Notes: generated by a model from the sequence alone, not told the origin. 13,447 nt of DNA from Euperipatoides rowelli (GCA_003024985.2 PXIH01S0000343.1), one strand, 5' to 3'; positions 1 to 9,719 are shown, counted from the stretch's first letter. Translations and numbers: made by a program.

Positions 1-244
1 ACTGTATATAGTACAGCTTAACTTTTATGAAGGCCTTCATCATAAAAAGCAACAGCTCGGTCAAGATTTTCATTTATTTCGCCGCCAAAGTTCAAATATG
101 TCATCTTGGATTTTCAGAAGGAGCAGATCGCCGCAAATAATGATTACGGATTAAATAATTGCTTGGAATATTAAAAGATTGATGCTTTTTTTCCGCCAAT
201 CTTTATACTTATCCAATTATGAATACCTTTGAATACTACTATTC

Positions 245-632
245 CAGATCTCATACTCTTACTAAAAGCCTCCAGTTCAAAGTGGAGCTAATGAGATCTG
301 AGGGGCTTGTACGGTTTTGATTTTCACTATTTTGCACCTGTGTTGTAGATATTGTACTGTTTATACATCCAGAAATTAATTTCTGGGACAAGGGTGCTGA
401 ATTTTTAGTTATTAAAATTGTTTAAAAATGTCATTTAATAATCGCTAAAGATTTCATTCAATAATATCCATCATTCTACCCTCTCCAAGAAATGAACTCT
501 TCGATGTGAAAAACAATAAACAGTACGATATCAACTGTACAACACAGGTGTAAACTAGTGGAAATTAAAAATGTTTAAATCCCAGATCCCATTGGATACC
601 ATTCTGAACTTGAGATGCTTGTCATACTCATA
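245..632. repeat. Long imperfect inverted repeat (foldback element)
   Basis: The left arm (about 245-415) and right arm (about 455-632) are reverse complements with scattered mismatches and small gaps. The best stretches are 335-347 against 538-550 (13 of 13, cacctgtgttgta) and 349-363 against 517-531 (14 of 15). The similarity continues outward through atgagatctg-like sequence (291-300) against 583-595, and more weakly to about 632. The arms run almost to the centre near 440, leaving only a short AT-rich loop. The left arm also has its own hairpin: cagatctcat at 245-254 pairs perfectly with atgagatctg at 291-300, with an inner ctcca/tggag stem. It could be an old foldback MITE. No target duplication was identified. 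Confidence 0.7.
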
Positions 633-1862
633 CTCTCTCTCGATTAATTCAAACTCCTCCCCTCCAGCTACTACTACTATAATAGCTCTACCCTAAATAG
701 AGCAAGAGCTACTACTTACTATAATTATGGTCACAACAGGAAAATACAGAATATAGTATTAAAGATCAACAAGCACATATTTTAAATATTTTTATTTCGG
801 TATTATATGTAGGCCTAGTAGCATATTTTATGCTAGTGTTAATACTAGTGAATATCTACTGTATGTACAGTATATACTTTAAAGTAACATTATTATAATA
901 ATCACAATCCAATATGATAATTGCAAGTCACTAGGAGGATTGTAATATTTGTAGTTATATAGCACTAGAATCATATAAATTAACGGTAAACGAACATTTG
1001 TAGGCCTAAATGGCATAACAATTAATGGCAGAATTATTAATGGCATAAACAATGGCAAAAATAAAAATCATTATACATATTGAAAAAAAAAACTATCTTT
1101 CCCAACATAAATGTCAAAACTTGAAATATTGATCATAGATGGCGCCTGAAATAGTTGTCAAAGAACTATCAGAGAAGTCTTTAACTTCTACAAGAAAAAG
1201 CATCGGGATTCAGAGAAGTACCCACAATGTATCGTAACACAATCAAAATAAAAAATGGAGGAAAATAAACTTTATTGATATTTACATGTGTCAAATATGA
1301 TGGAACTGGTCTAGCCTATGTCTAGGCACTACTTCCTCTCCATAATTTTCTTATTTTACTATACAAGAACTTTTACAATGGTGAGAGCTATTTTTAAATC
1401 CTGAAAAATGAATTGTTTCCAGTCAATGAGATAGTACTAGCAACTGTCTATGTCTTGGTGGCACAGATAGCAATCATGATGTCTTAAAAATGTTAAACCC
1501 AGACAGTCCGACAATAGATCATTAAAAGCATCTTCAGGTGAAGGTTTAGCTAAATTTAGGTTTTTAAATATTTTTTTTTACTGTACAATTTTTCTCCTTT
1601 CGTCTCCATCTTTTATTTCTCTGTTAGCGGATTTTAATAATATCGGACTCTGTCTCACTCTGTTTATATTCTGTTTGTTCTCTGTGACGTGTACAGTTTT
1701 TCGGAGCACAAGCTGATTTTTTAAAAAAACATAGCCAAAGCAAAACTCAAGAAAGACTAGCTTCCCCAATCTCTCCCCGAAGGACTTGTCAAAAAAAAAA
1801 AAAAAGAATAAAATCTAATTAACATTCGTGAGAAATTTCAAAACGAAAAGGACATTCACAAA

Positions 1863-1892
1863 TGACATTTCAATTACTGGATTGAAATGTCA
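1863..1892. repeat. Short perfect hairpin, 12-bp arms
   Basis: tgacatttcaat at 1863-1874 pairs perfectly with attgaaatgtca at 1881-1892 around a six-base loop (tactgg). It lies in featureless intron sequence and may be chance, or the core of a decayed element. Confidence 0.6.
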
Positions 1893-3680
1893 GCCATTAT
1901 AAATCAATATCATTTGAAAAAGACAAATACAGTATATGGCTTCTATATTTCTAAAGGAAATACAATAGCTCAAACAAAAGCAAAGACTTTTGTGGAAACA
2001 GAAAATGCCAAGATTAAAGCTATTTATCCCATATGATTAAATGCTAGAAAACTATTAGAAAACCCTGAATCCAATCTACATCCTGGATTATAAAAGTCAG
2101 GAGAAAACTTTGATCTTGGTCTCATCTGCCAGCACGTCCGCCTCATTTGCTTGCAGTCAATGCTCATGTTGCAGTTTCCTGAACATTTTACAACAATGCA
2201 GTTTACCAATTATGTTCCTGATTTTGCCACAGTTCAAGCAATCAATTTCTAGCTACCATCTCTATGACAGCAAAAATGCAGTAAGCCAGCCAATACCTAT
2301 ATGTTTCATAGTATGTCAATCTATCTAAAATATTTACTAGCCATTACCATTAAAATTAATTCATTGTCTTATTTAAATTCATTTAATCATTTAAATTACT
2401 TTATTATTTAATTATGCAAAAAGTATAACACTAAACTTTGGGTAGTGACAATAACTTACATTTGAATTTATCTCACGACTCTTCGCTTTCTTAAATCACT
2501 TCGCATTTGTTAGTCAAACATATACTGTATATAAGCAAGAAGTGGATAACCCCTTTTGATTCTAATAAAATTTAACTAAGAAAACTTTAGGAACTTGGAC
2601 TCACCTTGAAGGGTTAACACTGATTCTTAAATGTAAGGGAAACTAATTATTTTATCGAATAACTTCAGCATAACAGCTGCTTAAAGAAGCCATTTTTAGT
2701 CCTCTCTTTTTAGTATTAACGCAATTAGGGGATTACCAGTTACATCCTCACTCCTCACACTGCATTATTTGTTTTAAAACTGTTATACTTACATTGTAGT
2801 GCTTTATTGATAACACATTATAGTACCGTAGCTATTTACTTTATTGAAAAATAAGATTTTGTGTGTTAATGAAATCCAATTGCATCAATGAAGTCTACTG
2901 TATGTAATACTAGCCAAGCCTACTGGAAGTCAGCTGCATAACTTTTCCTGAAATGTTATGTCCAAACACTCCTTCTAGAACTACCACTTGTTCTTAAAAA
3001 TAATTTTATTTTGTTAATACAGTATACGTTTTTTTTTTGTGTATTTTTATCATGTTTTGTATGTTTGTATGTACAATATGTATTTTTGTATGCCATTTTG
3101 TTTGCCCATTTTTGTGTGTAGACTACTGTTTCAAGCCTTTTTTGTGTTACAGAATGGCATGTTCTAGAAGATTTTTTTGGCATTCGCAGAAACTCAAGAA
3201 TGTTATGTTTATGAATAAAGTTTGGAGCCAGCAATTACATTTCTTTTTTGATGTTTTTTTTTTTTTTAAATATTAATTACCGATATTAACTGATTTGCGA
3301 TCTTTTTTTGCATCAATTTAAAGATAAATAAATATAAATGTATAGTATTATTAAAAACTTAAAATAATTTTTGTTTGTAAACATTTTAATAAAAATTTTG
3401 AATCATTAAAAAAAAAAAAAAAAAATTTTACCGTTTGTCATTTAGAAAATAACTTTGCATATACAGTATACAGTACGAATATATTGTAGGTCTACAGACA
3501 GTTTATGTACAGTACATACTGAATCTCTGTAAATACACAATATATACCTGCATGCAGGGCCCGAAATTAGTGGTAGCCCAGTAGCCTGAGGCTACTAATT
3601 AATTGGTTGGGCTACTACATGCAAGTTTAGAGGTAGCCCGTCAGGCTAACGGTTAAAATGTAAAAAAAATAAAATAAATA

Positions 3681-3850
3681 CAGTAAAACCCCTCGTCTGA
3701 ATTAATCTGGACCAAGCTCTGTTCGGATTGTACAGAATTTCTATATAATCCATTTTAAAAAAAAAAGAAATTATCATTTTTAACGGACTGAAGGACATTG
3801 TTTGGTCTGAGATCCAGATGCTAGTACTCTAGCGTCTGGATCTCAGACCT
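3681..3850. mobile_element. Possible pogo/Tigger-like MITE fragment nested in the hAT-like element
   Basis: Directly after a TA dinucleotide (3679-3680) the sequence reads cagtaaaacccctcgtctga, followed by ctggaccaagctctgttcgg. That resembles the termini of pogo/Tigger-class MITEs, which start CAGT-AAACC and insert at TA. I found no matching right terminus (ggttttactg then TA), so the fragment would be truncated, and its right limit is set here only by the adjoining hairpin. Confidence 0.35.
3804..3849. repeat. Near-perfect hairpin, 21-bp arms
   Basis: Positions 3804-3824 pair with 3829-3849 with a single mismatch (3819 with 3834, a potential G-T wobble), leaving a four-base centre. The arms contain ggtctgagatccag and its complement. 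This may be the inner part of a foldback element nested in the hAT-like element. Confidence 0.75.
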
Positions 3851-4159
3851 ACCATTTTCCTGCAGACTATTGGACAATCCCCCCAAAAAAATTATTTTTA
3901 TGTTTGGACTCGGCTAGGTATATGCTGATAATAGCTAGTACTCGATACTATCTTTAAAACCAGTGACTGATGGAATCCTACAATTAATACCAACTGTAGA
4001 CTTATTAATAATAAAAAATATACAAGCAAAAATGTTCTGTTTAATTGTATTGTTTTTCTACAGAAAATTTGGGCTACTAGAAAAACACCTAGGCTACTGG
4101 TATATTAAGTGTGGTAGTCCGATGGGCTACCACCAAAAAAATCTAATTACTAGCACTGC

Positions 4160-4208
4160 CTGTATGTACTGTACATATATATTGACATATAGTATAATGT
4201 ACATACAG
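4160..4208. repeat. Inverted repeat ctgtatgtac / gtacatacag
   Basis: Ten-base perfect arms at 4160-4169 and 4199-4208 enclose 29 bases of alternating TA-rich sequence. It sits at the right edge of the hAT-like element and is built from the TACTGTA/TACAGTA motif that recurs in the window. Confidence 0.5.
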
Positions 4209-4351
4209 TATTCAGTATATAAAACAAAAGCACTTCAAGATTAATGGAGAGGACTATACACAAAGGTTAAGAAGAACGTTTGGTAGATAAACTGTTAAGA
4301 AATTTGTTTTATGTAGGCTATAAATTAAAAATGCAGCATATACAATCTTAC

Positions 4352-4614
4352 CAGCTGGCATAAATCATATCCCCAAGGTAGAAACAATGTCCCTGTTATG
4401 TACTTTTCCCAATGGGAAATGATGAAGCACATAAGAATGTTCCAAATGATAAAGTACATATGCAGGGGCAGAACACCAGCATCAGCACGTCCAAAAACAC
4501 TACACAAGCACATAGGTAGGAATAATGCAGCCCAACTGTCCAGACCATGATCAAATAATTCCCCTAAAGGTGTGCTTGAATTAGTTCTACGAGCTTGTTT
4601 ACCATCAACACCGT
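4352..4614 (-). CDS. SELENOI: Internal exon of ethanolaminephosphotransferase 1 (SELENOI/EPT1-like), catalytic CDP-alcohol phosphotransferase motif
   Basis: Two bases complete the split Asp codon, followed by 87 codons. The peptide begins [18 protein letters not shown] and contains the whole family signature D-x2-D-G-x2-A-R-x8-G-x3-D-x3-D. Counting from the first residue of the preceding exon, the four Asp are at about 65, 68, 86 and 90; in this family they bind divalent metal and the CDP moiety. Hydrophobic stretches follow ([11 protein letters not shown], then [19 protein letters not shown]), then [29 protein letters not shown] and [15 protein letters not shown] are typical of EPT1/SELENOI; CEPT1 and CHPT1 have different residues there. 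The acceptor is ttattag at 4615 and the donor is gtaaga from 4351, phase 0 on exit. No catalytic residue is missing and the frame is intact, so this looks like a working gene. The C-terminus, where vertebrate SELENOI carries selenocysteine, is outside the window, so selenoprotein status cannot be judged. Confidence 0.95.
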
Positions 4615-5015
4615 CTAATAACAAAATACAAAGATAAAATTAAAATATTTAACAATACAATCATTTAGAGAGAAAAAAATAATATGATAGATTCGTATAA
4701 AACAAGTCAAGCTAATCATTAAAATTCTTTAGATGACTATTTTCAAGACAAATAATTTAATTAGGCCATTATCAGTAATTTCAATGGAGGAATGTTGAAA
4801 TAGATGTTTTAATTCCCTTGTCTAGACTATTTATCTTGTAGAACTTTCTTCTAGTGACACCCTGAAATAAATGTCTGTGACACCATCTTTATCTATTTGT
4901 TTTAATAAGCTTTTTATTTTATATACATAAACTGTTTTAAACGTGAAAATTTCTAACATTCAATTTCACAAATTTAAAAAAAAAAATTGAAGGATTATTT
5001 TTTGAACAGATGGTG

Positions 5016-5054
5016 CAGGATTTTCCACTATATCCGATATAGTGGAAAATCCTG
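5016..5054. repeat. Perfect 39-base palindrome, 19-bp arms with one central base
   Basis: Positions 5016-5034 (caggattttccactatatc) are exactly complementary to 5036-5054, with only c5035 unpaired. The pairing stops at once on both sides (g5015 against a5055). This is the tightest palindrome in the window and contains enough G-C pairs not to be a simple AT tract. Confidence 0.9.
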
Positions 5055-5205
5055 AAAATACTCTTCAATGTAGATACGGTAATCCAGTTAAGTTTATTCT
5101 TGTTAAAGATTTACCATCATCAAAAAACATAAACACATTCAAAATTAGATAAATGGTAAAAAATAATCAAATAAATTTTCACTCATTATGAACTGCTTAG
5201 TTATA

Positions 5206-5823
5206 GGGTTTTTTACTGTTCGATTTGTTTTGAGAGAACCGTTTGACGCAAAAATATGATTGAGGTATCAATAGAAAGGTCTTACCCGCTATATGTGTCA
5301 TCACAGGTCAAAAATGACATTCGGACCAGGGTGGGGAAAGGGGACCAAAAACCATGTTCCGTCCATAGGGTTTTTGACAGTTTGATCTATTTTGAGAGAA
5401 CGGAACAAGTTGAACAACGGAAAAATATGAGGGAGGTGTCAAAAGAAAGCTCTTACCATCTATAGGACTCATCACAGGCGAAAAATGGCATACAGCTCAT
5501 GGTGGGGGGCACAAACCAAGTAGGTTTTTGACTGTTCGATCTAATTTGAGAAGTAGGCTCTTACCATCTCTGTCTCATCACAGGGGAAAAATGACATTTG
5601 GCCCATGGTGTGTGTGTGTGGTATGGGGGGGGGGGACACACGAACCATGTAGTATTTTTGACTGTTTGATCTAATTTGAGAGAACGGGTCGACGTAAAAA
5701 TATGAGTGAGGTTTCAAAAGAAAGCTCTTGAGATTGGGCCAACAAAGGGAGGGGGGGGGGGGCACGAACCATGCAGGGTTTTATAAGGATTTTTATTTTG
5801 GGAGGGGGGAGGGAAATGACCCA
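5206..5823. repeat. Degenerate tandem repeat (minisatellite), about four units of 120-162 bases
   Basis: Each unit starts with ggtttttgactgttcgatct or a variant, continues through ttgagagaac, then aaaaatatgaggg, gtcaaaagaaagctcttac, catcacagg.gaaaaatgacat, a G-rich tract and cgaaccatg. Approximate units are 5206-5367 (162), 5368-5522 (155), 5523-5654 (132, missing an internal block) and 5655-5775 (121, with a different deletion), then a partial fifth unit to about 5823. The G-tract at the same place in each unit has grown unequally: short interrupted runs in units 1 and 2, G11 at 5625-5635 in unit 3 and G12 at 5751-5762 in unit 4. A (TG)6 run lies at 5609-5620. Open frames across these units are artefacts. 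Confidence 0.85.
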
Positions 5824-6353
5824 ACAATGAACGCCCAGGAAACACCGGATACTAAGCTAGTTATTTTAATTTTAAAGTACTTAGTGAACATGACTAAATT
5901 TCCATTGGCCTGTTCACTTCCAGTAAAATCTGGCATCACTTTTTTTTTCCATGCATATTAATGATGTCATTGCATGTTGGGTACTAGTTGTATACTATAT
6001 ACTCATAAAGTAGTTTGTTTCGATAAAGCATTCCACTTTCCACTTTTTTTTTTAATATTATTAAATGAAACATGTCTATTTGATGTACGGCTATAGGATG
6101 CATTAACAACCAGAATGAAACTCATCTCTTCTCTCACAGATTTCCTAAAGATTCTAAAATAAGAAATTATTATAGAAGATTAGCATTATTTGGTATTCTT
6201 TGTTGATATACCGTGACTTTACAATATTGGCTTTTTATTATTATCATACTTCATTGTGCCAATTGATAGGCATCCTGTTGATACAAACAAGTTTATATCA
6301 ATTTATAAGTTTTCTGAACAAAATAAAACAAACTGTCAATAGAAAGCTGTAAA
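5824..6353. other. AT-rich intron sequence without recognisable content
   Basis: I see no coding potential, transposon terminus or structured RNA here. The stretch follows the minisatellite and precedes a hAT-like terminus. Confidence 0.5.
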
Positions 6354-6408
6354 CAGGCTCGAAAATTGGGTCCACTTTATTTCTAAGTGGGAGAGGGTAA
6401 TTTAAACA
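6354..6408 (+). mobile_element. hAT-like terminus fragment, same family as 3555
   Basis: caggctcgaaaattggg at 6354-6370 closely resembles the left terminus at 3555 and the one at 10260. It is followed by a short inverted motif (tccactt / aagtggga), as the other copies carry repeated modules just inside the end. No opposite end was found, so this is a truncated copy with an approximate right limit. Confidence 0.4.
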
Positions 6409-6639
6409 AAATACTTTAGAGGTCAAGGTTTACCTGGTAGATTAGTTCTGATTATTAAGATGGATAAAATTAAGTTTAATTTCAGAAGGTTTATCTGCTT
6501 CCAATCTTACTTATCTAGCCAATAAATGTTAGAAAAAAAAAATTTGTGGACAGAGTAAAACCTTGAAACAAATATTTTATTTAATAAAATTTATTTTTAT
6601 TAGTAATTTTATATCAATATTCATATATTTCAAACATAA

Positions 6640-7275
6640 AATAATAAATTGACCCTAGGTATTTATATGGCTTGAGGGGTTTATGGCACACATTAGAATA
6701 AACAGTTAGTCAAAGGCCATGATAACGGAGATGTAATTCATAACAAATTTTATAATGTCTTGTAAAGTTAGCAAGATGTGGGGTTGAGAGTTTCGGTTAT
6801 TATCTACAGATACTAGACCTTGATTGGAGACTAGATGTGAATCAGTGGCTAAGAGAAGTCTTTTTATTCTTGAATATGTGAGTGGGTAGAATATTTTGGC
6901 TTTCAATGCTCTTGCTAGAGGCTGTCTGTGGAAGCTAACTGTATCTATTGTTAGGTTGGCAATTGCATGTGGAGGCTAACTTGCAATGTATTGATTAGTG
7001 GCAGTNGTGTGACAAATAATAGATTTGACATTTTTAAAGTCTTAGGACAAGTGGCTTGGATTTTGAAATTATCCAGTAATTTGCTTTATCCCTACCCAAA
7101 AGGATTAGTTGGTTTTATCCAATGGAGGACTCTCACTCATCCTTACATTGCAGAATTACTCTTCATGAAGGCACGTATGAAGTGTGAGGATAGCTACAAG
7201 AATAGCCTATACGGTAGAAGTCATTAGGTGGTTTTCTTCAACAAGACTAATGATGGTGAAACATTTCGTTCATAT
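6640..7275. other. Less AT-rich, unidentified complex sequence
   Basis: This block differs from its neighbours: fewer homopolymers, more G+C, and longer open stretches on both strands, including an 86-codon plus frame at 6967-7227. I do not recognise any encoded protein. The tail (about 7225-7275) has the look of a transposon flank, but that is only an impression. It may be a decayed mobile element or a conserved intronic block. Confidence 0.4.
6922..7003 (+). repeat. Approximate 41-base tandem duplication
   Basis: tgtggaagctaac at 6927-6939 recurs as tgtggaggctaac at 6968-6980, and each is followed by a tattgattag-like segment. That gives two diverged units of about 41 bases (6922-6962 and 6963-7003). 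The undetermined base at 7006 lies just after the second. Confidence 0.5.
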
Positions 7276-7536
7276 AATTTAAATAGGCTATTTAATTATT
7301 TTTAAAGTTCTCTTTTTGCTATTTGAAAATGTTATTTTATATTTTGAAAATTTCAGTTTTTAAAAGTTTCATAAGTTCACCAGCTTTACTTAGTTGTGTT
7401 TATTTGTGAAGCCCATTAATGATTATAATTGGTAGATATTTGCTGCTCCATTTGTTCTCAATTGATCATTTGTAAATCCTTGATAATCTTACTCACTTCA
7501 CTCCTAATGCTAGCACAATTATACTCGCAGGATTTA
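7276..7536. other. AT-rich intron sequence without recognisable content
   Basis: No coding, RNA or transposon signal was seen between the unidentified block and the ATT microsatellite. Confidence 0.5.

Positions 7537-7566
<30 letters not shown>
7537..7566 (+). repeat. Microsatellite (ATT)10
   Basis: Ten uninterrupted ATT units are followed directly by AATAATAAT, so the tract also folds back on itself. Confidence 0.95.
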
Positions 7567-7569
<3 letters not shown>

Positions 7570-7936
7570 AATATTGAAAATTAAAAATATGGTAAATTTA
7601 AATTTTGGCATATACATAGCCTATTATTACTAGTAATGCTACTACTATTATTCCTATGACAATAAATAATTGGTAAACTTGTTGGTAGGCTATATGCATA
7701 CACATGATTTCAAAATATGAATTAAAATTCTGGCAGTCTATTTATTATTCAATAAATAATTGATCAATTACTGCTACCATAAAGGAAAATGTTAATTTTT
7801 TTTTTAAATTGAATAGTAGTAGGATAACAGTGGTATGTTTAATAATAATTTGAATTTGTCCATACCCTGTTTTTACTTGTCAATAATAATTAAAATATTT
7901 GAAAATCCTATACTGTAATTCAATAACACCACGCAT

Positions 7937-7976
7937 AAATTAATTAAAATAAATTCTAATTTATTTTAATTAATTT
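7937..7976. repeat. Perfect all-A/T palindrome, 19-bp arms with two central bases
   Basis: Positions 7937-7955 (aaattaattaaaataaatt) pair exactly with 7958-7976, leaving c7956 and t7957 in the centre. Every paired base is A or T, so chance is more plausible than for 5016-5054, but a gap-free 19-bp arm is still notable. Confidence 0.9.
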
Positions 7977-9355
7977 CTGTCTGTCAGAATGAGCTTATAA
8001 AAAATTATATAACAAAAGGGTAGAAATGTCTATAATAGATCATGGTAAGGTTTTCTATTCCTCCTCAACCACTCATCTGAGCACAATGTTTGATTTAGTT
8101 GAAAGCCATGCTAAAACAGATCCGACTGATACTATTTTGGGCTCCCTGGGGCTCCCTTCTCTGCCCTAGGGATGGATTTTTGAAAATAAGGTAAAAGCTC
8201 CAAAATTTGTTGGCCAAATGTATAGCAAACTACGGATCTCCAATTGCTTCAGAAACAGCCCAAGATACATTTTTAAAACTTATTTGTAGCCACTATATGG
8301 CTCCTATCACTAGTATAATAGGCTACGCTATAAATAAATTGCTTCATTATAGAATTTAGATGATTCAATAACTTAAAAAGCAAAGCTTAATAATTTAAAG
8401 TTTTTAAAAAAAATGATCTCAGAATTTTAATTTGTTCATACTTCATAGGTATATTTTGTATTTTTAGGGTTGATAGGATTTTAATTATCGGGCTTTAAAA
8501 TTAACAGGCTTTTAAAATTCCTGTATTTTGAGTGTAGTGCTTTTGATTTTCAGGATTTTGAATGGCGTCATTATCTTTAGACTATCAAAAGTCATACAGT
8601 ATGTAGACCTATCACTCAAATTTCCAATGAAATTTTTTATTTTAATAAGATTGAACTATTAAAAATATTCTGTATATAGATCATCAAAATATACAAAATC
8701 AAAATGTCTCAAAAATTGAAAACTATATCCAGAGTGATTTTGTGGAACATCATTTGATAGCATAAGTTGGTAACCTTTCCTACTGTGTTCCCTGTGTAAA
8801 TTGTAACATACTGTAAATATCCAACCCTAATACTAAAAGCAGAAGTTATTGATCCATTCTAATCTACTGTAGGCCTATATCTATGGTTTAATTTTAATCT
8901 TCATGACATTAGCAAAAATGTGTAAATACAATATGAACATCGAATTGGTAAGAAAAGAAAAAAATAATGACAACTCAGTTGAGAAAATAAAACAAATTCA
9001 AAGAAAAATGGTTAGATAAATTAATGATCTTAATTGGAATTTAAATGAGAAGAGCAGAACTGTTGTTTGTAATAGTTGTTGCAAATTTCCCATATATATC
9101 TTATAACAAAGTCTGCTGATGCATAGAATTGGATAAAGTAAAAAAACCATAGCAACTGTCAAGGAAAAAAAGTAAGCATTACAAAATTCCTGGGGAGAGT
9201 AAGGGGCCCTTACATATTTAAACTTTTTTTAAAAAAAAAAAAATCTATTTTATGGTTTATTTTAAACTTTTAACATTTTAAAATTAAATTAATTTATATA
9301 TAATACCGTTAGTTATTATATAGAAGTGTAGCCTAATTAGTTATATTTCGCATGA
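7977..9355. other. AT-rich intron sequence without recognisable content
   Basis: It contains A- and T-runs (for example around 9226-9243) and scattered TACTGTA motifs. I saw no gene, RNA or intact element. A slightly more G+C-rich patch at 8120-8180 (ctccctggggctccc) has no identifiable role. Confidence 0.5.
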
Positions 9356-9380
9356 TAGCCTACATACTATATGTAGGCTA
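9356..9380. repeat. Hairpin tagcctacat / atgtaggcta
   Basis: Ten-base perfect arms at 9356-9365 and 9371-9380 flank a five-base loop. It is made of the TAGGCTAC-type motif frequent in the window. Confidence 0.6.
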
Positions 9381-9535
9381 CTGTAAGTCTAATTATTGTA
9401 ATCTTAATAATATTATTTTTATAATTTTTTTTTAATAGATTTAATAAAATTGTAGCATTGTAATTTAAATTCTTTGCAATGATGGCAGATGGGACATTAC
9501 ATTAATAAATCATCAAATTTATGCGCTATAGGCTA

Positions 9536-9579
9536 CCCCCCCCCCCCCCCCNNCAGATCAATTTTTTTGTGTGTGTGTA
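9536..9579 (+). repeat. Poly-C tract, undetermined bases and short GT repeat
   Basis: Sixteen C (9536-9551) are followed by two undetermined bases (9552-9553) and, after atcaa and a T-run, a short (GT) run near 9569-9578. The C-tract length is probably unreliable, since the ambiguous bases sit at its end as expected from sequencing slippage. Confidence 0.85.
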
Positions 9580-9626
9580 TCCAATCAACATCCTACATAT
9601 AGACAAAATAAAAATCCGTTTATTTT

Positions 9627-9719
9627 GACAAGTACTGGTAATAGAAATTGTAGGACAAGTGAAATTTGGAGACCACTTTTCCAAGGGGCAAGTGGCCTTT
9701 TTTGAAATTAGCAAGCCTG
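9627..9719 (-). mobile_element. hAT-like terminus fragment with GGCAAGTGG modules
   Basis: Read on the minus strand from 9719, the sequence starts caggcttgctaatttc, similar to the termini at 3555, 6354 and 10260. Inside are repeated gacaagta/ggacaagtg/gggcaagtgg modules (about 9627, 9652 and 9685). The modules differ from the GGCTAC modules of the 3555 element but have the same layout, so this is probably a related family. No partner end or target duplication was found. The open frame here is not a gene. Confidence 0.45.

Larger units (their letters stand above)
3555..4158. mobile_element. hAT-like non-autonomous DNA transposon with terminal inverted repeats
   Basis: The left end is cagggcccgaaattag (3555-3570). 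The right end, read on the minus strand from 4158, is cagtgctagtaattag, identical at 12 of 16 positions and beginning with CAG as many hAT termini do. The element is flanked by near-identical 8-mers, cctgcatg (3547-3554) and cctgtatg (4159-4166), fitting the 8-base target duplication of hAT transposons. Inside both ends are clusters of GGCTAC/GTAGCC modules, some in opposite orientations, so the ends form an extended imperfect inverted repeat. No transposase is encoded; the 93-codon open frame at 3963-4244 overruns the right end and is spurious. The middle (about 3665-4060) is unlike the ends and may be a second element inserted into the first. Confidence 0.6.
1..4351 (-). other. Downstream intron of the EPT1-like gene, incomplete
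   Basis: On the minus strand it begins with the donor gtaaga at 4351 and runs off the left edge. I searched for the next expected EPT1 exon (membrane segments after WGYD-Q) and saw no match in the minus-strand frames. Open frames of 60-100 codons here are low-complexity and unlike any protein I know. Except for the repeats listed separately, 633-3546 is AT-rich sequence with no recognisable content; it includes A-runs at 1791-1805 and 3408-3425. Confidence 0.8.

Noticed and set aside
1578-1769. 63-codon minus-strand frame considered as the next EPT1 exon
   Set aside because: It lacks the hydrophobic membrane segments and conserved residues expected after WGYD-Q; composition is mixed and basic.
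2024-2328. Overlapping open frames of 61 (minus) and 72 (plus) codons
   Set aside because: Neither resembles the next EPT1 exon or any family I know, and neither shows clear splice sites.
2956-3276. Open frames of 79 and 92 codons on opposite strands, with AATAAA near 3214
   Set aside because: The plus frame is a T-rich Cys/Phe string and the minus frame its low-complexity complement. A lone AATAAA is expected by chance here.
3963-4244. 93-codon plus-strand open frame
   Set aside because: It crosses the right end of the hAT-like element into flanking repeats; the peptide has no known domain.
1-4351. Selenocysteine codon or SECIS element
   Set aside because: The C-terminal exon and 3' UTR of the EPT1-like gene are outside the window, so nothing here can be judged.
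5256-5961. Open frames across the minisatellite (5256-5465, 5541-5765, 5728-5961)
   Set aside because: They are by-products of tandem units and G-tracts; the frames differ between units and no protein is conserved.
6967-7227. 86-codon plus-strand open frame in the unidentified block
   Set aside because: It contains an undetermined base, has no recognisable domain and no splice-site support, and lies inside the intron of a gene on the other strand.
9526-9714. 62-codon minus-strand open frame
   Set aside because: It runs through the poly-C tract and undetermined bases (a Gly string) and part of a repeat terminus.
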